DNA of 64,000 nt from Microbacterium marinum. GTDB lineage: Bacteria > Actinomycetota > Actinomycetes > Actinomycetales > Microbacteriaceae. Under the pieces are notes generated by a model. It ran no database searches and had not been told where the DNA came from. It saw only the letters and a list, made by a program, of their open reading frames with translations. The stretch is taken from assembly GCF_014204835.1 (NCBI RefSeq), contig NZ_JACHMD010000001.1:682001-746000 (forward strand). Direction: 5' to 3'. A program made the translations under genes and the position numbers. Below are positions 1 through 9,056 of the stretch, in pieces. Each line of letters begins with the position of its first letter. The first letter of the stretch is position 1.

Positions 1-1285
1 ACATGGCCGCGAGGACGGCTCCGACCAGCGCGGCGGCCGTCGACGTCCCTAGTGAGCGGAACAGCGCGTTCAGTCCGTTCGAGGCGCCGGTCTCGGTCGG
101 CGGAACCGACCGCATGATGAGCATCGGCATGGCGGCGTAGCCGAAGCCGATGCCGACGCCGATGAGCAGGTTGGCGACGAGGATGTGCCACACCTCGGAG
201 GCGAACAGCAGTGAGTATCCGTACGCCACGATGAGCGCGGCCGCGCCGAGCACCAGCAGGAGCTGCGGCCCGACGGTGCGGGCGAGGCGACCCGAGAACG
301 GCGAGAGCACCATCATCACGAGACCCGAGGGCATGACGATCAGGCTGGCCTGCAACAGGGAGAGGCCGAATCCGCCGGCGGCGGCGGGGAGTTCGAGCAT
401 CTGCGGATACGAGACGTTCGAGGCGAACAGTGAGAACCCCACCGCCACCGAGGCGAGGTTGGTCAACAGCACGGCGGGCCGTGCGGCGACGCGCAGATCG
501 AGGAGCGGCTCGCTCAGACGCAGCTCGTACCAGCCCCATACGAGGAGGACGGCGATGCCGCCGAGTCCGCACGCGAGGGTCGCCGGCGACGCCCAGCCCC
601 ACTCGTTGCCCCGCGAGATCGCCAGCAGAACGCCGGTGAGTCCGACGGCCAATCCTGCTGCCCCGATGTAGTCGAACCGTCCGGCGGTGCGCAGCACGCT
701 CGGCGGGATGATCCAGACCACCAGGGCGAAGACGATGACGCCGAGCCCGGCCGACATCCAGAACAGCACATGCCAGTCGCTCGTCTCGGTGATGATCGCA
801 CTCACCGGCATCCCGATCGCACCGCCGACGCCCAGGGTGGCCGACATGAAGGCGATGGCCGCGTCGATCCGGTCTTCATGCAGCACGTCGCGCATGATCG
901 AGATGCCCAGCGGCACCACGCCCGTCACCGCGCCCTGCAGTGCCCGTCCGACGATCACGCCGACGATGCCGGGCGACACCGCAGCGATGATCGACCCCAC
1001 GACCAGGAGCGCGAGGAGCACCAGGACGATCCGGCGCTTGCCGTACATGTCGCCCAGGCGTCCGGCGATCGGGGTGAACACCGCCGCCGCGAGCAGCGTC
1101 GCGGTCACGACCCAGGCGGTGTCCTCGCGGCTCGCGCCGAGCAGCTCGGGCAGTTTCGACTGAATCGGGACGACAAGCGTGAACATGAACGACGACGCGA
1201 GCCCTGCCACCGAGAGCACCGCCACGATGGCTCCCTGGCGCGGCATCCGGGTCAGTCGTCGTCTGTCGTCCCCGTCCGGTGCCAT
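1..1285 (-). CDS. MFS drug-type exporter, 3' part beyond window
   Basis: Reading the reverse strand from the ATG at 1285 gives an uninterrupted frame to the window edge, so the C-terminus is missing. About 428 residues are visible, with many hydrophobic helices. A loop after the second helix, GRLGDMYGKRR, is the classical MFS motif A. The first helices (SSFMFTLVVPIQSKLPELL, then WVVTATLLAAAVFTPIAG) resemble the 14-helix EmrB/QacA (DHA2) branch, which uses the proton gradient to expel small toxic molecules through the inner membrane. The substrate cannot be read from the sequence. The next gene on the same strand, an SDR, ends about 50 bases upstream, so co-transcription is possible. Confidence 0.85.
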   Translation of the reverse strand, partial: MAPDGDDRRRLTRMPRQGAIVAVLSVAGLASSFMFTLVVPIQSKLPELLGASREDTAWVVTATLLAAAVFTPIAGRLGDMYGKRRIVLVLLALLVVGSIIAAVSPGIVGVIVGRALQGAVTGVVPLGISIMRDVLHEDRIDAAIAFMSATLGVGGAIGMPVSAIITETSDWHVLFWMSAGLGVIVFALVVWIIPPSVLRTAGRFDYIGAAGLAVGLTGVLLAISRGNEWGWASPATLACGLGGIAVLLVWGWYELRLSEPLLDLRVAARPAVLLTNLASVAVGFSLFASNVSYPQMLELPAAAGGFGLSLLQASLIVMPSGLVMMVLSPFSGRLARTVGPQLLLVLGAAALIVAYGYSLLFASEVWHILVANLLIGVGIGFGYAAMPMLIMRSVPPTETGASNGLNALFRSLGTSTAAALVGAVLAAM

Positions 1286-1333
1286 CCCTTCAGGCTATCG
1301 GCGGAGCGGATGCCGGGACGCGTCCGCCCGGGC

Positions 1334-2134
1334 TCACCCCGCGTCGCGCCAGGCGTCGGACTCGAGGTGCGAACCCGCCTGCGGACCCATCTGCAGCATC
1401 CCGCCGTCGACGACCCACGTCGCACCCGTCACGTACGACGATGCGGGGGAGGCGAGGAACGCGACGACGTCGGCGATCTCCTCGGGCTTGCCTGGACGGG
1501 GGATCGGGATGCCGGGGCGGTGCGTGCGCTCGGCCTCCTCGGCATCCATGTCGTTGATGGGGGTGGCGATCTCGCCCGGGGCGACCGAGTTGACGGTGAT
1601 GCCCTTCGCGCCGAGTTCCTGCGCCATCGTCTTCACGAGTCCCTCGAGGCCGTGCTTGGACGCGACGTACGCGGCCGAACCGACGCGGGGCTGCGATCCG
1701 TGCACGCTCGTGACGGCGATGATCCGCCCTTCCTGGCCGGCGTCGGCCATGAGGGTCGCCGCGGTGTGCATCCCCATGAAGGCCCCGTCGAGGTTGAGGG
1801 CCACGACCGAGCGCCATCCATCGAGGTCGAGATCGAGGAAGGGGCCACCGCTGCCGCCGCCGGCGTTGTTGACGAACACGTCGAGGCCGCCGAGGTCTGC
1901 GGCGAGCTGCCGGATGACTCCAGGGACGGCGGCGAAGTCGGTCGCATCGAATTGGGCGACGACCGCCTTGCGCCCGCGTCGGCGGACCTCTTCGGCGGTG
2001 TCGTTAGCGCCGTCCTCGTCGGAATGCCACGTGACGCCGACGTCGAGGCCGGCGTCGGCGAGGGCGATTGCGGTGGCCCGACCGATGCCGGAGTCGGAGG
2101 CGGTCACGATGGCGGTGCGCGGGGTGAAGGTCAT
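1334..2134 (-). CDS. SDR-family NAD(P)-dependent oxidoreductase
   Basis: A 266-residue classical short-chain dehydrogenase/reductase. The cofactor loop TASDSGIG lies at residues 11-18, VNNAGG follows near residue 90, and the catalytic pair is Ser (VTSVHG) with YVASK. The C-terminal [15 protein letters not shown] is the usual end of 3-ketoacyl reductase-like members. It probably reduces a ketone or oxidises an alcohol in the cytoplasm, substrate unknown. The ATG at 2134 is the most upstream start in frame. It lies just ahead of the MFS exporter on the same strand and may be co-transcribed with it. Confidence 0.88.
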   Translation of the reverse strand: MTFTPRTAIVTASDSGIGRATAIALADAGLDVGVTWHSDEDGANDTAEEVRRRGRKAVVAQFDATDFAAVPGVIRQLAADLGGLDVFVNNAGGGSGGPFLDLDLDGWRSVVALNLDGAFMGMHTAATLMADAGQEGRIIAVTSVHGSQPRVGSAAYVASKHGLEGLVKTMAQELGAKGITVNSVAPGEIATPINDMDAEEAERTHRPGIPIPRPGKPEEIADVVAFLASPASSYVTGATWVVDGGMLQMGPQAGSHLESDAWRDAG

Positions 2135-2291
2135 GCCCGCGACGCTACGTCGGCAGATTCGTCCGGTGCACCGGGTTGACAGCCGCGGCGGTCAGCGCGA
2201 GGCGTCGAGCCCCGAGCCGGCGCTGACCCGACGCAAAACGTCGCTGCGCGGGGCGCGAGACGACCGAATGCGTCGGGTCGGCGATAGCGGG

Positions 2292-2326
2292 GCGGGGAGG
2301 CCGCCGTCGGCGACGGCCGCCCCCGC
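2292..2326 (-). terminator. GC-rich hairpin after the flotillin gene
   Basis: A long inverted repeat with GCGGGG/CCCCGC outer arms and GCCGTC/GACGGC inner arms starts six bases beyond the flotillin stop codon. Position and stem strength fit a factor-independent-type terminator, although there is no clear U-run, as is common in high-GC actinobacteria. Confidence 0.55.
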
Positions 2327-2331
2327 GGCAG

Positions 2332-3819
2332 TCAGACCGCGTCGGGCGAGGGTGCGGCGGGCGCCTCGGCATCCGTGGCGGCCGGTGTGGATGCCGCCGT
2401 GTCGGCCGTCGAGGATGAGCGGCGGCGCAGCGGCGCGGCATCCTCCTGCAGGCCCTGCTCGTTCTGCAGGCCCTGCTCGTTCTGTAGACCCTGGGCGATG
2501 CCACGGCCCGTCGCCTGCCCCTGGATGATGCCTCGCAGATCGATGCCGGTCGCCGCCTGAACGGCGTCGAAGGTGGCGCGCATGCTGGAGGCGCTCTCGC
2601 TGGCGATGTGGCTCGACGCGCCCTCGCCGCCGAGGACGGTGATCGAGCCGACCTTGTCGAAACCGCGGGCGAACTCCGTCATGAGCGGCACGAGCGCCTC
2701 GATGGCGCGCTGCGCGAGCAGGGCCTCCTGGTTCTGCGCGATGGCGGCGGCTTCGGCCTTGATCGCCTCGGCGCGTGCCTCACCCTCGAGGCGGACGGCG
2801 TCGGCCTCGGCCTGGGCGCGCAGGCGAGTGGCCTCCGCCTCCTGGGCGGCGATCTGCGCGCGGGCCTCAGCGGCCTTGACCTGCGTGTACGCGTCGGCGT
2901 CGGCGGCCCGCTGGCGCTCGTAGAGCGACGCGTCGGCGACCTTCTTGACGTCGGCATCTAGCTTGGCCTGACGGTTCTCCGCCTGCTGCAGCAGAACCGC
3001 CTGCTCGCGTTCCGCTCGGGCGAGCGCTTCGGCCTGCTCGGCCTCGGCGCGGGCGCGGCCGACCTGGGCGGATGCCTCAGCGGTGTTCCGGTCGTACGCG
3101 GTCTGCTCGATGAGGTTGGCCTCGTCGGTGGCGATCTGGCGCGCCTTGACCTCGCGTGCGGCGTTGATGCGGGCGACGTCGGCCTCGCGGCGAACGCGCT
3201 CGACCTCGGTCGCGCCGAGCGCGTCGATGTAGCCGTTCTTGTCGGTGACGCCCTGGATCTGGAACGAGTCGAGGATGAGGCCCTGGGCGAGCAGGTCGCT
3301 CTTGATGCCCTCGGCGATCTGGTCGGACAGCTTCTGGCGGTCCTTCATCAGCTGCTCGACGGTCAGCGTCGCGACGACGCCGCGGAGCGCACCCTCGAGC
3401 TGCTCGGTCGTGAACTGCTCGATGGCGCCGTCCTGCGAGAGGAAGCGCTCAGCGGCGCGGCGCACGAACTCGGGGTCGGAGCCGATCTTGACCAGGGCGA
3501 CGCCGGCGACACTGACCGTGACGCCGTTGGATGCCTGCGCGGTGGGCTCCATCTTGATCTGACGGGCGCGGAGCGAGATCATCTCGGCCCGCTGCGTGAG
3601 CGGGTTGACGAGCGAGCCGCCGCCGGTGATCACGGAGATCCGCGAGGAGTCGCCCGCCGCGTTCTTCTGGCTCTTACCGACGACCACCAGAGCCTGGTCT
3701 GCCTTGGCGACCTTGTACCAGGCGCGCAAGACGATCATCAGGATGATGATGAAGACGATGACGGCGGCGACGACGATGCCGCCGATCACGAGTGCTCCGC
3801 CGGCGATGAGTGCATCCAT
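2332..3819 (-). CDS. Flotillin / SPFH-domain membrane scaffold protein
   Basis: The 495-residue protein starts at the ATG at 3819, which has AGGGGGA about ten bases upstream; an open frame to 3918 adds only unrelated sequence. A transmembrane segment (about residues 8-35) is followed by an SPFH/band-7 domain and a long alanine/glutamate coiled coil (about 200-370) built from EAEA and RAEAEAE patterns, as in flotillin/YqiK. Flotillins are tethered to the inner membrane and oligomerise to organise microdomains. Near the C-terminus a short tandem repeat, NEQGLQ, occurs in direct succession (bases about 2450-2492). No NfeD-like partner gene, often paired with flotillins, is visible next to it. 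Confidence 0.9.
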   Translation of the reverse strand: MDALIAGGALVIGGIVVAAVIVFIIILMIVLRAWYKVAKADQALVVVGKSQKNAAGDSSRISVITGGGSLVNPLTQRAEMISLRARQIKMEPTAQASNGVTVSVAGVALVKIGSDPEFVRRAAERFLSQDGAIEQFTTEQLEGALRGVVATLTVEQLMKDRQKLSDQIAEGIKSDLLAQGLILDSFQIQGVTDKNGYIDALGATEVERVRREADVARINAAREVKARQIATDEANLIEQTAYDRNTAEASAQVGRARAEAEQAEALARAEREQAVLLQQAENRQAKLDADVKKVADASLYERQRAADADAYTQVKAAEARAQIAAQEAEATRLRAQAEADAVRLEGEARAEAIKAEAAAIAQNQEALLAQRAIEALVPLMTEFARGFDKVGSITVLGGEGASSHIASESASSMRATFDAVQAATGIDLRGIIQGQATGRGIAQGLQNEQGLQNEQGLQEDAAPLRRRSSSTADTAASTPAATDAEAPAAPSPDAV

Positions 3820-3943
3820 GTGCTGTTGTTCCCCCTGAGTTTCGACCGATTCCGGTGCCGATGTCGTCCTCCGAACGTATCTGGTCGAGCACGTGCGCGG
3901 CGAGGGAGAACTCCCCATCGGGCGGAGGTCCTACGCTGGCGGC

Positions 3944-4318
3944 ATGACGACGCCCCCGCCGCCCGGATACCCGGTCTACGCCCCGACGCCGCCGATGAGT
4001 CCCGCCGATGAGCGGCTCTGGGCGACGTTCGCCCACGTGGGCGGCATCGTGCTGTCCTGGCTCGCGCCCCTCGTCATCTACCTCGTCCACCGCGACCGGG
4101 GGCCCTTCGTGCGCGCGCACAGCGCCGCCGCGCTGAACTTCCAGCTCACGGTGCTGATCGCGGTACTCGTGTGCGTCCCGTTGATGTTCGTGGGCATCGG
4201 CTTCCTGCTCCTGCCGGCGGTCGGCATCTACGCGCTGGTCATCGAGATCCTCGCGGCCATGAAAGCGAACCAGGGGGAGTGGTACACGCCGCCCCTCACG
4301 ATCCGATTCGTCTCCTGA
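3944..4318 (+). CDS. DUF4870 (Tic20-like) small membrane protein
   Basis: A 124-residue protein starting at the ATG at 3944. A proline/tyrosine-rich N-terminus precedes SPADERLWATFAHVGG, the family-typical entry, then about three hydrophobic helices with the recognisable HSAAALNFQL segment. DUF4870 proteins are inner-membrane proteins of unknown function with a Tic20-like fold. It is transcribed away from the flotillin gene across a gap of about 125 bases that probably holds divergent promoters. Confidence 0.85.
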   Translation: MTTPPPPGYPVYAPTPPMSPADERLWATFAHVGGIVLSWLAPLVIYLVHRDRGPFVRAHSAAALNFQLTVLIAVLVCVPLMFVGIGFLLLPAVGIYALVIEILAAMKANQGEWYTPPLTIRFVS

Positions 4319-4431
4319 CCGCTCGCTCCGTGGACGGGGGCGGCAGCCACGCCGCCCGATAGACTCGAGGGACGCCGCCGGTGCGGCATCCGCGCTTTCG
4401 CGCACCTTCCTCAACGACCATTGGAGCCACC

Positions 4432-5820
4432 GTGGCCGAGCAGTCTCGCCTCGACAAAGTCATCGCCCTCGCCCGCCACCGCGGGTTCGTTTTCCAGGCG
4501 GGCGAGATCTACGGCGGATCGCGTTCGGCGTGGGACTACGGCCCCCTCGGTACGGAGCTCAAAGAGAACATCCGCCGCCAGTGGTGGCAGACCTTCGTCC
4601 GCGGCCGCGGCGACATGGTCGGCCTCGACTCCTCGGTGATCCTGCCCAAGCGCGTCTGGGAGGCATCGGGCCACGTCGCCACGTTCGTCGACCCGCTCGT
4701 CGAGTGCCTGCAGTGCCACAAGCGTTTCCGCGAGGACACCCTCATCGAGGACTTCGAGGCGCGCAAGGGCCGCAAGGCCGAGAACGGCCTGGGCGATGTC
4801 CCCTGCCCGAACTGCGGCACGAAGGGCAACTACACCGAGCCGAAGTCGTTCTCAGGCCTCGTGAAGACCTACCTCGGCGTCACGGGCGACGAGAGCGGCC
4901 TGCACTTCCTCCGCCCCGAGACGGCGCAGGGCATCTTCGTGAACTTCTCCAACGTGCTGACCGCGTCGCGCAAGAAGCCGCCGTTCGGCATCGGCCAGGT
5001 CGGCAAGGCGTTCCGCAACGAGATCACGCCCGGAAACTTCATCTTCCGCACCCGCGAGTTCGAGCAGATGGAGATCGAGTTCTTCACGCCGCCCGCTGAG
5101 GCGACCGAGTGGTTCGAGCACTGGGTGAAGGCGTGCTGGGACTGGTTCATCGACCTCGGCATCGACCCCGAGAACATGCGCCAGTTCGACGTGCCCGAAG
5201 AGGACCGCGCGCACTACTCGGCCGGCACCATCGACGTCGAGTACCGCTTCGGGTTCACCGGCAAGGAGTGGGGCGAGCTCATGGGTGTCGCCAACCGCAC
5301 CGATTACGACCTGTCGTCGCACATCGAGGCATCCGGCACGAAGCTCACCTACTTCGACCAGGCCTCGGGCGAGACGTACGTGCCGTACGTCATCGAGCCG
5401 TCCTTCGGTCTCACCCGCGCCATGATGGCGTTCCTCGTCGACGCGTACCGCGAGGAGGAGGTGCCCAACGCCAAGGGCGGCACCGACACCCGCACAGTGC
5501 TCGGGCTCGACCCGCGCCTCGCGCCCGTCAAGGTCGCCGTGCTGCCGCTGAGCCGCAACGAGCGTCTCTCGCCGCTGGCCCGCCAGGTCGCCGACGAGCT
5601 GCGCGCGAGCGGCTGGAACGTCGACTTCGACGACGCCGGTGCGATCGGGCGCCGCTACCGCCGTCAGGACGAGATCGGTACCCCGTTCTGCGTCACGGTC
5701 GACTTCGACTCGCTCGACGACAACGCGGTGACGATCCGCGACCGCGATTCGATGGCGCAGGAGCGCGTGTCGCTCGAGCAGCTGCAGTCCTGGCTCGCCC
5801 CGAAGCTTCGCGGCGCCTGA
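4432..5820 (+). CDS. glyQS: Glycyl-tRNA synthetase (alpha2 type)
   Basis: Charges tRNA-Gly in the cytoplasm. The GTG at 4432, with GGAG six bases upstream, gives 462 residues, the usual length of the dimeric bacterial/eukaryotic-type enzyme; the open frame back to 4381 has no ribosome site. Visible landmarks are the N-terminal [12 protein letters not shown] and DYGPLG, then two Cys pairs (C92/C95 and C125/C128) that probably bind zinc. [13 protein letters not shown] and [19 protein letters not shown] (class II motif 2) follow, then [10 protein letters not shown] (motif 3). A C-terminal anticodon-binding domain begins near residue 365 at [17 protein letters not shown] box at about 4361 is a plausible -10 element. 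Confidence 0.97.
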   Translation: MAEQSRLDKVIALARHRGFVFQAGEIYGGSRSAWDYGPLGTELKENIRRQWWQTFVRGRGDMVGLDSSVILPKRVWEASGHVATFVDPLVECLQCHKRFREDTLIEDFEARKGRKAENGLGDVPCPNCGTKGNYTEPKSFSGLVKTYLGVTGDESGLHFLRPETAQGIFVNFSNVLTASRKKPPFGIGQVGKAFRNEITPGNFIFRTREFEQMEIEFFTPPAEATEWFEHWVKACWDWFIDLGIDPENMRQFDVPEEDRAHYSAGTIDVEYRFGFTGKEWGELMGVANRTDYDLSSHIEASGTKLTYFDQASGETYVPYVIEPSFGLTRAMMAFLVDAYREEEVPNAKGGTDTRTVLGLDPRLAPVKVAVLPLSRNERLSPLARQVADELRASGWNVDFDDAGAIGRRYRRQDEIGTPFCVTVDFDSLDDNAVTIRDRDSMAQERVSLEQLQSWLAPKLRGA

Positions 5821-5836
5821 TCCGAGGGGTCGGCAG

Positions 5837-6127
5837 ATGGCGAGGTTCATCGCTCACGCCGTCAGCCTGCTGCTGATCGTCGTCGGCATCCTCCTCGCCG
5901 TGCTGGCGGGCGTGCCGGCGTCGATCGCGGTGGCGACGGATGCCGCGGGCACCCCGCGCGGCCAGGCGCTCGCCCAATTGCTCGTCCTCTTCGGGATCGG
6001 CGATGGCCGGGTGACCGACCCCCTCGCAGGCTGGGTTGCTCGCGGGATGATCATCGCCGCGGTGGTCGTCTTCGTCGTGGCGTACCTCGTCGAGCGACGA
6101 GCCGTTCCTCGTCCGCCTCGGACGTGA
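5837..6127 (+). CDS. Small two-helix membrane protein
   Basis: A 96-residue protein starting 16 bases after the glycyl-tRNA synthetase stop. It has an N-terminal hydrophobic helix (residues 7-32), a soluble loop, and a second helix (about 69-86) ending in ERRAVPRP. I do not recognise a family. The short spacing suggests co-transcription with glyQS. Codon use matches the neighbours, so it is probably a genuine gene. Confidence 0.6.
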   Translation: MARFIAHAVSLLLIVVGILLAVLAGVPASIAVATDAAGTPRGQALAQLLVLFGIGDGRVTDPLAGWVARGMIIAAVVVFVVAYLVERRAVPRPPRT

Positions 6128-6179
6128 CCGTCTTTCTGTCGGAGCCGCGCGAGCGAAACGGCGTTTCAGAACACCGTGA

Positions 6180-6602
6180 TCAGTCGGTGACGGTGATCCG
6201 CGCGCGCTCGTCGCCGCCCGCGATCGTCCACGCGTAGGTCTGCTGCAGGATGCCGCGCAGGACGTCGAGGTCGATGAGCTCGAGGTCCTTGATGTAGAGA
6301 CAGCCGACGCTCGAGGTGTGCGGGCCGAGCCGCTCGAGGCCGTCGGTGTGCGCCGCGACCGAATCGAGGTAGATCGTCGACGAGGTCTTCCGGGGCGAGA
6401 ACGCCAGGATGGGCATGTCCCCCTCGTTGCCCGTCGGGTAGCGGTAGTGGCAGCTGCCGAAGCCGATGATCGTGCCCCAGAGCTCCGCCTCGCGGCCGGT
6501 GATCTCGGCCATCATCGCCACGAGCGTCCCGGCGTCGCGCTGGCGCTTTGCAGGCGTCACCTCGGCGATGAACGCGCCGACACTGCCGCCGGTCGGCTCC
6601 AT
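6180..6602 (-). CDS. DUF1801 (YdhG-like) protein
   Basis: A 140-residue cytoplasmic protein with the family pattern VGAFIAEVTPAKRQRDA, WGTIIGFGSCHYRY and GCLYIKDLELIDLDVLRGIL. DUF1801/YdhG proteins are small single-domain proteins without an assigned reaction. Its start lies one base beyond the stop of the HhH-GPD gene on the same strand, so the two are almost certainly one operon. Confidence 0.85.
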   Translation of the reverse strand: MEPTGGSVGAFIAEVTPAKRQRDAGTLVAMMAEITGREAELWGTIIGFGSCHYRYPTGNEGDMPILAFSPRKTSSTIYLDSVAAHTDGLERLGPHTSSVGCLYIKDLELIDLDVLRGILQQTYAWTIAGGDERARITVTD

Positions 6603-6603
6603 G

Positions 6604-7179
6604 TCAGCCCTTTGCTTCCTTGGCGGCGGCCTTCGCTGCGCGCTTGTGCTCGCGGACCTTCGTGAGCGACTCGGGCGAGACGATGTCGGCCACCGAGCGG
6701 AATGAGCCCTCCTCGCCGTACGCGCCGGCGGCCTCGCGCCACCCGGCGCCGGTGAAGCCGTACTGCTTGCCGAGGAGCGCGACGAAGATGCGCGCCTTCT
6801 GGTCGCCGAACCCGGGCAGCGCCTTCAGACGCTTCAGGACGGTCGCGCCGTCGGGGTCATCCCGAGTCCACAGTGCTGCGGCGTCGCCGCCCCAATCATC
6901 GACGAGCGCCTGGCACAGTGCCTGCACGCGCCCCGACATCGAGCCCGGGAACCGGTGCACCGCGGGGGTCTGGCTGAAGGCTGCGGTGAACTCGTCGGGA
7001 TCGGCGGAAGCGATCGTCGCGGCATCCAGCCCGCCGGTCCGGTCGCGAATCTTCAGCGGTCCGCTGAACGCCGTCTCCATCGCGATCTGCTGATCAAGCA
7101 GCATCCCGATCAGAAGGGCGAGCGGCTCGTCGGTGAGGAGTGCGTCGGCGTCGGCGTCGCCGGTGATGTGCAGGGCCAT
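6604..7179 (-). CDS. HhH-GPD-type base-excision repair protein
   Basis: A 191-residue protein with the helix-hairpin-helix core LKALPGFGDQKA near residue 118, as in DNA glycosylases of the HhH-GPD superfamily, and a lysine/alanine-rich tail. The N-terminal LLIGMLLDQQIAMETAF resembles the family helix. I cannot point to the usual catalytic aspartate after the hairpin, so activity is uncertain. It is the first gene of a two-gene operon with the DUF1801 protein. Its upstream side is the left edge of the accessory island. Confidence 0.8.
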   Translation of the reverse strand: MALHITGDADADALLTDEPLALLIGMLLDQQIAMETAFSGPLKIRDRTGGLDAATIASADPDEFTAAFSQTPAVHRFPGSMSGRVQALCQALVDDWGGDAAALWTRDDPDGATVLKRLKALPGFGDQKARIFVALLGKQYGFTGAGWREAAGAYGEEGSFRSVADIVSPESLTKVREHKRAAKAAAKEAKG

Positions 7180-7759
7180 GTCTCCATGTTCCCACCCGGA
7201 CTATTCATGCTTTGCAGCCGGAGGCTTCATGAAATAGCGCGTCGCCGGGCGGAATAGGCGGGTTTCGTCTGATCTGCCTTCAATCCGACGTTGCAAGAGC
7301 CGATCGGGCGTCGGTTTATGGCTCCAGGACCGACTTGCCCGACGATCGACCGCCACAACGCAACGACGAGTAGCCCCTCTCGGGGATCTACATGATCGCG
7401 GACGGCGACACCCTGCGAGGCATTGCGATGCGGTACTGCCTGGACCTCGAGTGGCTCGCGAAGCTCAATGGCCTCGAGGGACATTCCATATACAAAGGCG
7501 ACGCGCTGGCGCTGTTCCCCGAAGCGCTTCCGGATGCTCAGCGAAGAAACGAAGGCCAGCGCAGCGACGCGCCGTTGCTGCAACCGTGATGCGTCGGAAG
7601 CGAAGTTGAAGGCGCATGATCTTTCGTCGGCCTGAGCAAGACTGGAACTATCGGGCGGCCTACGTGGCCGAGTATCGCCGCGCTGTTCGATTGCTCGGTC
7701 TGGAGCTTCCGCCTGGAGCGACCATTTCGCAGGATCCGCCGGAGGACGAACCGGGGACC
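7180..7759 (+). other. Island left border, gene-poor 580-base stretch
   Basis: This stretch has lower GC content and no well-supported complete gene except a LysM-like fragment (7392-7589). A second open frame beginning at the ATG at 7616 (DWNYRAAYVAEYRRAVRLLG and onward) looks protein-like for about 48 codons. It then runs antisense into the next gene, so I read it as a possible truncated gene rather than a complete one. The stretch separates the chromosomal repair operon from the copper island and looks like a junction scar. No integrase, tRNA or direct repeat was found. Confidence 0.45.
7392..7589 (+). CDS. LysM-like fragment
   Basis: A 65-residue open frame whose first 40 residues match a LysM peptidoglycan-binding fold: DGDTLRGIAMRYCLDLEWLA, then KLNGLEGHSIYKGDALAL. 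LysM domains normally sit in larger secreted proteins. Here there is a stop codon a few codons upstream (TAG at 7371), no signal peptide and no partner domain, so this is probably the remnant of a longer cell-wall protein. It could also be a real small protein. Confidence 0.45.
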   Translation: MIADGDTLRGIAMRYCLDLEWLAKLNGLEGHSIYKGDALALFPEALPDAQRRNEGQRSDAPLLQP

Positions 7760-8335
7760 CTATACCAGGTCGGGGCGGGTGAGGTGCAGGCCCTCTTCAC
7801 GTGGTTGGGCCACGTGGAAGTTGCCGCCATCGAAGCGCACCGGAAGGGCGGTTCCGTCGACGTCGGAGGAGGCGGTCTCGTTCGTCCGATGCCGTCGGAT
7901 GACGTTCAAGACGAGGACGGTTGCGAGCACCAGTGCCAGCACGAACATGGTCGCGATGAACCACAGGAAGTCCGAGCCGATCAGGATGTTGCTGATGACG
8001 AAGCGGCCGAAGGCGACGAGCACCCCGGCCGCCGTGCCGAGGTAGAGCCACAGCGTGCGGCGGGACAGCAGGGTCGCGCCGATGCCCAGCAGCACGATCC
8101 CGAACCCCGCGATGAAGCCGCCCCAGGTCGAGAAGACGATCCCGAGCCAGTCCACGAATGCCACTGGCAGCGTGGCGGCGTCGATACCCGTATGCCGGAT
8201 GTCTTCTGGCAGGAGGAAGGGTCGAAGGAACAGGAAGTAGACCCCGATCCCGAGGGTGAAGACGCCGAGCGCGGTCGTGAGAGCGCCGCCAAGCAGGTCC
8301 TTCCGGAGACGTTCCTGAGTGGGCATCCGAGACAT
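7760..8335 (-). CDS. Unrecognised four-helix membrane protein
   Basis: A 191-residue protein from the ATG at 8335, with an alternative ATG at 8326. Hydrophobic segments lie at roughly residues 15-40, 58-85, 92-112 and 118-145, followed by a polar tail of about 45 residues. I do not recognise a family. It lies 104 bases downstream of the AAA ATPase gene on the same strand and may be co-transcribed with it from the csoR divergent promoter region. Confidence 0.6.
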   Translation of the reverse strand: MSRMPTQERLRKDLLGGALTTALGVFTLGIGVYFLFLRPFLLPEDIRHTGIDAATLPVAFVDWLGIVFSTWGGFIAGFGIVLLGIGATLLSRRTLWLYLGTAAGVLVAFGRFVISNILIGSDFLWFIATMFVLALVLATVLVLNVIRRHRTNETASSDVDGTALPVRFDGGNFHVAQPREEGLHLTRPDLV

Positions 8336-8439
8336 CCGTCCTGTTCGACCGTGGGGCGCGTTCTCGCCTGGACCTGTGCCGGTGAGATATGCCCTGGGCG
8401 CCAAGCGCTGCACAGGACACCCCGATCGGGCGAGAGCGG

Positions 8440-8961
8440 TCAGAGCCGGTCCAGGATGAACTGCACCCGCTCCTCGGCGCTGAGGACCGGAACCCGCACG
8501 ACCGGGAAGGGCAGCGCTTCGTACACCTGGGTCAGCAGTTCGTGGATGCGCTGCTGGGCGGCGGTGTCCTCGGTGCGGGCGTAGTCGGCGGCCAGGGGCA
8601 GCAGGTCGAGGATGAACGTCGTGCGGTAGTCGACGTGCTCGAGCGCGGTGAGCAGAGCGGGGTCGGGCTCGAGGTCGAGGAAGCGGTAGTAGGCGAGGGA
8701 GTCGGGGACGGCCCGGTCGAGGAACACGGTGGCGTCCGGGTCGAGGGCAGCTTCCTCCGCGAGCTGCATGTCCAGGACGCCGCGCTGGAACTGCCGCTGC
8801 TTCGCCCGGACCTCCTCGACGGTGCGGCCGGCGATGCGCTGCAGGTCGAGATAGTGCCGGGCATGCTCGATGGTGGTGGTGTAGCCGCGGTCCCGCAGCA
8901 GGTTCACGGTGGTGGTCTTGCCCGAGCTGGGCCCGCCGGTGATGACGTGCCAGTTGGTCAC
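8440..8961 (-). CDS. AAA_28-type P-loop ATPase/kinase-like protein
   Basis: A 173-residue single-domain nucleotide-binding protein. The P-loop GGPSSGKTT is at residues 9-17, and TVFLDRAVPDSLAYYRF provides the Walker B/lid region, as in the AAA_28 (NadR-kinase/TTD14-like) family. These proteins bind ATP or GTP; the substrate is unknown. It is transcribed divergently from csoR across 95 bases containing the CsoR-type operator, so it may also respond to copper. Confidence 0.78.
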   Translation of the reverse strand: MTNWHVITGGPSSGKTTTVNLLRDRGYTTTIEHARHYLDLQRIAGRTVEEVRAKQRQFQRGVLDMQLAEEAALDPDATVFLDRAVPDSLAYYRFLDLEPDPALLTALEHVDYRTTFILDLLPLAADYARTEDTAAQQRIHELLTQVYEALPFPVVRVPVLSAEERVQFILDRL

Positions 8962-9013
8962 GTTCGCCCTTTCGCTCTGCCCGCTCCGGGAATATCCTCT
9001 TCACGAAGTACCT

Positions 9014-9032
9014 TATACCGCTAGAGGGTATA
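9014..9032. promoter_or_regulatory. CsoR-type operator between divergent genes
   Basis: TATACC, seven bases, then GGTATA forms an inverted repeat of the ATACC...GGTAT type known for copper-responsive CsoR repressors. It lies 25 bases upstream of csoR itself. The right arm contains a TATACG box that could be the csoR -10. The left arm, read on the other strand, contains TATAAG, a possible -10 for the divergent ATPase gene. Autoregulation and co-regulation of the metal genes are inferred. Confidence 0.7.
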
Positions 9033-9056
9033 CGATCGACGTCGGAGGTGGCTGAG

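Noticed and set aside
770..2179. Forward 469-residue frame opposite the MFS and SDR genes
   Set aside because: Arg/His/Asp-rich shadow; the reverse strand shows clear MFS and SDR families.
6156..6168. GAAACGGCGTTTC hairpin as a terminator between 6127 and 6180
   Set aside because: Only a five-base stem; too weak to call.
7616..8584. 322-residue forward frame as a complete gene
   Set aside because: After about 48 codons it is antisense to the convincing membrane protein at 7760-8335; at most the first part is a gene fragment.
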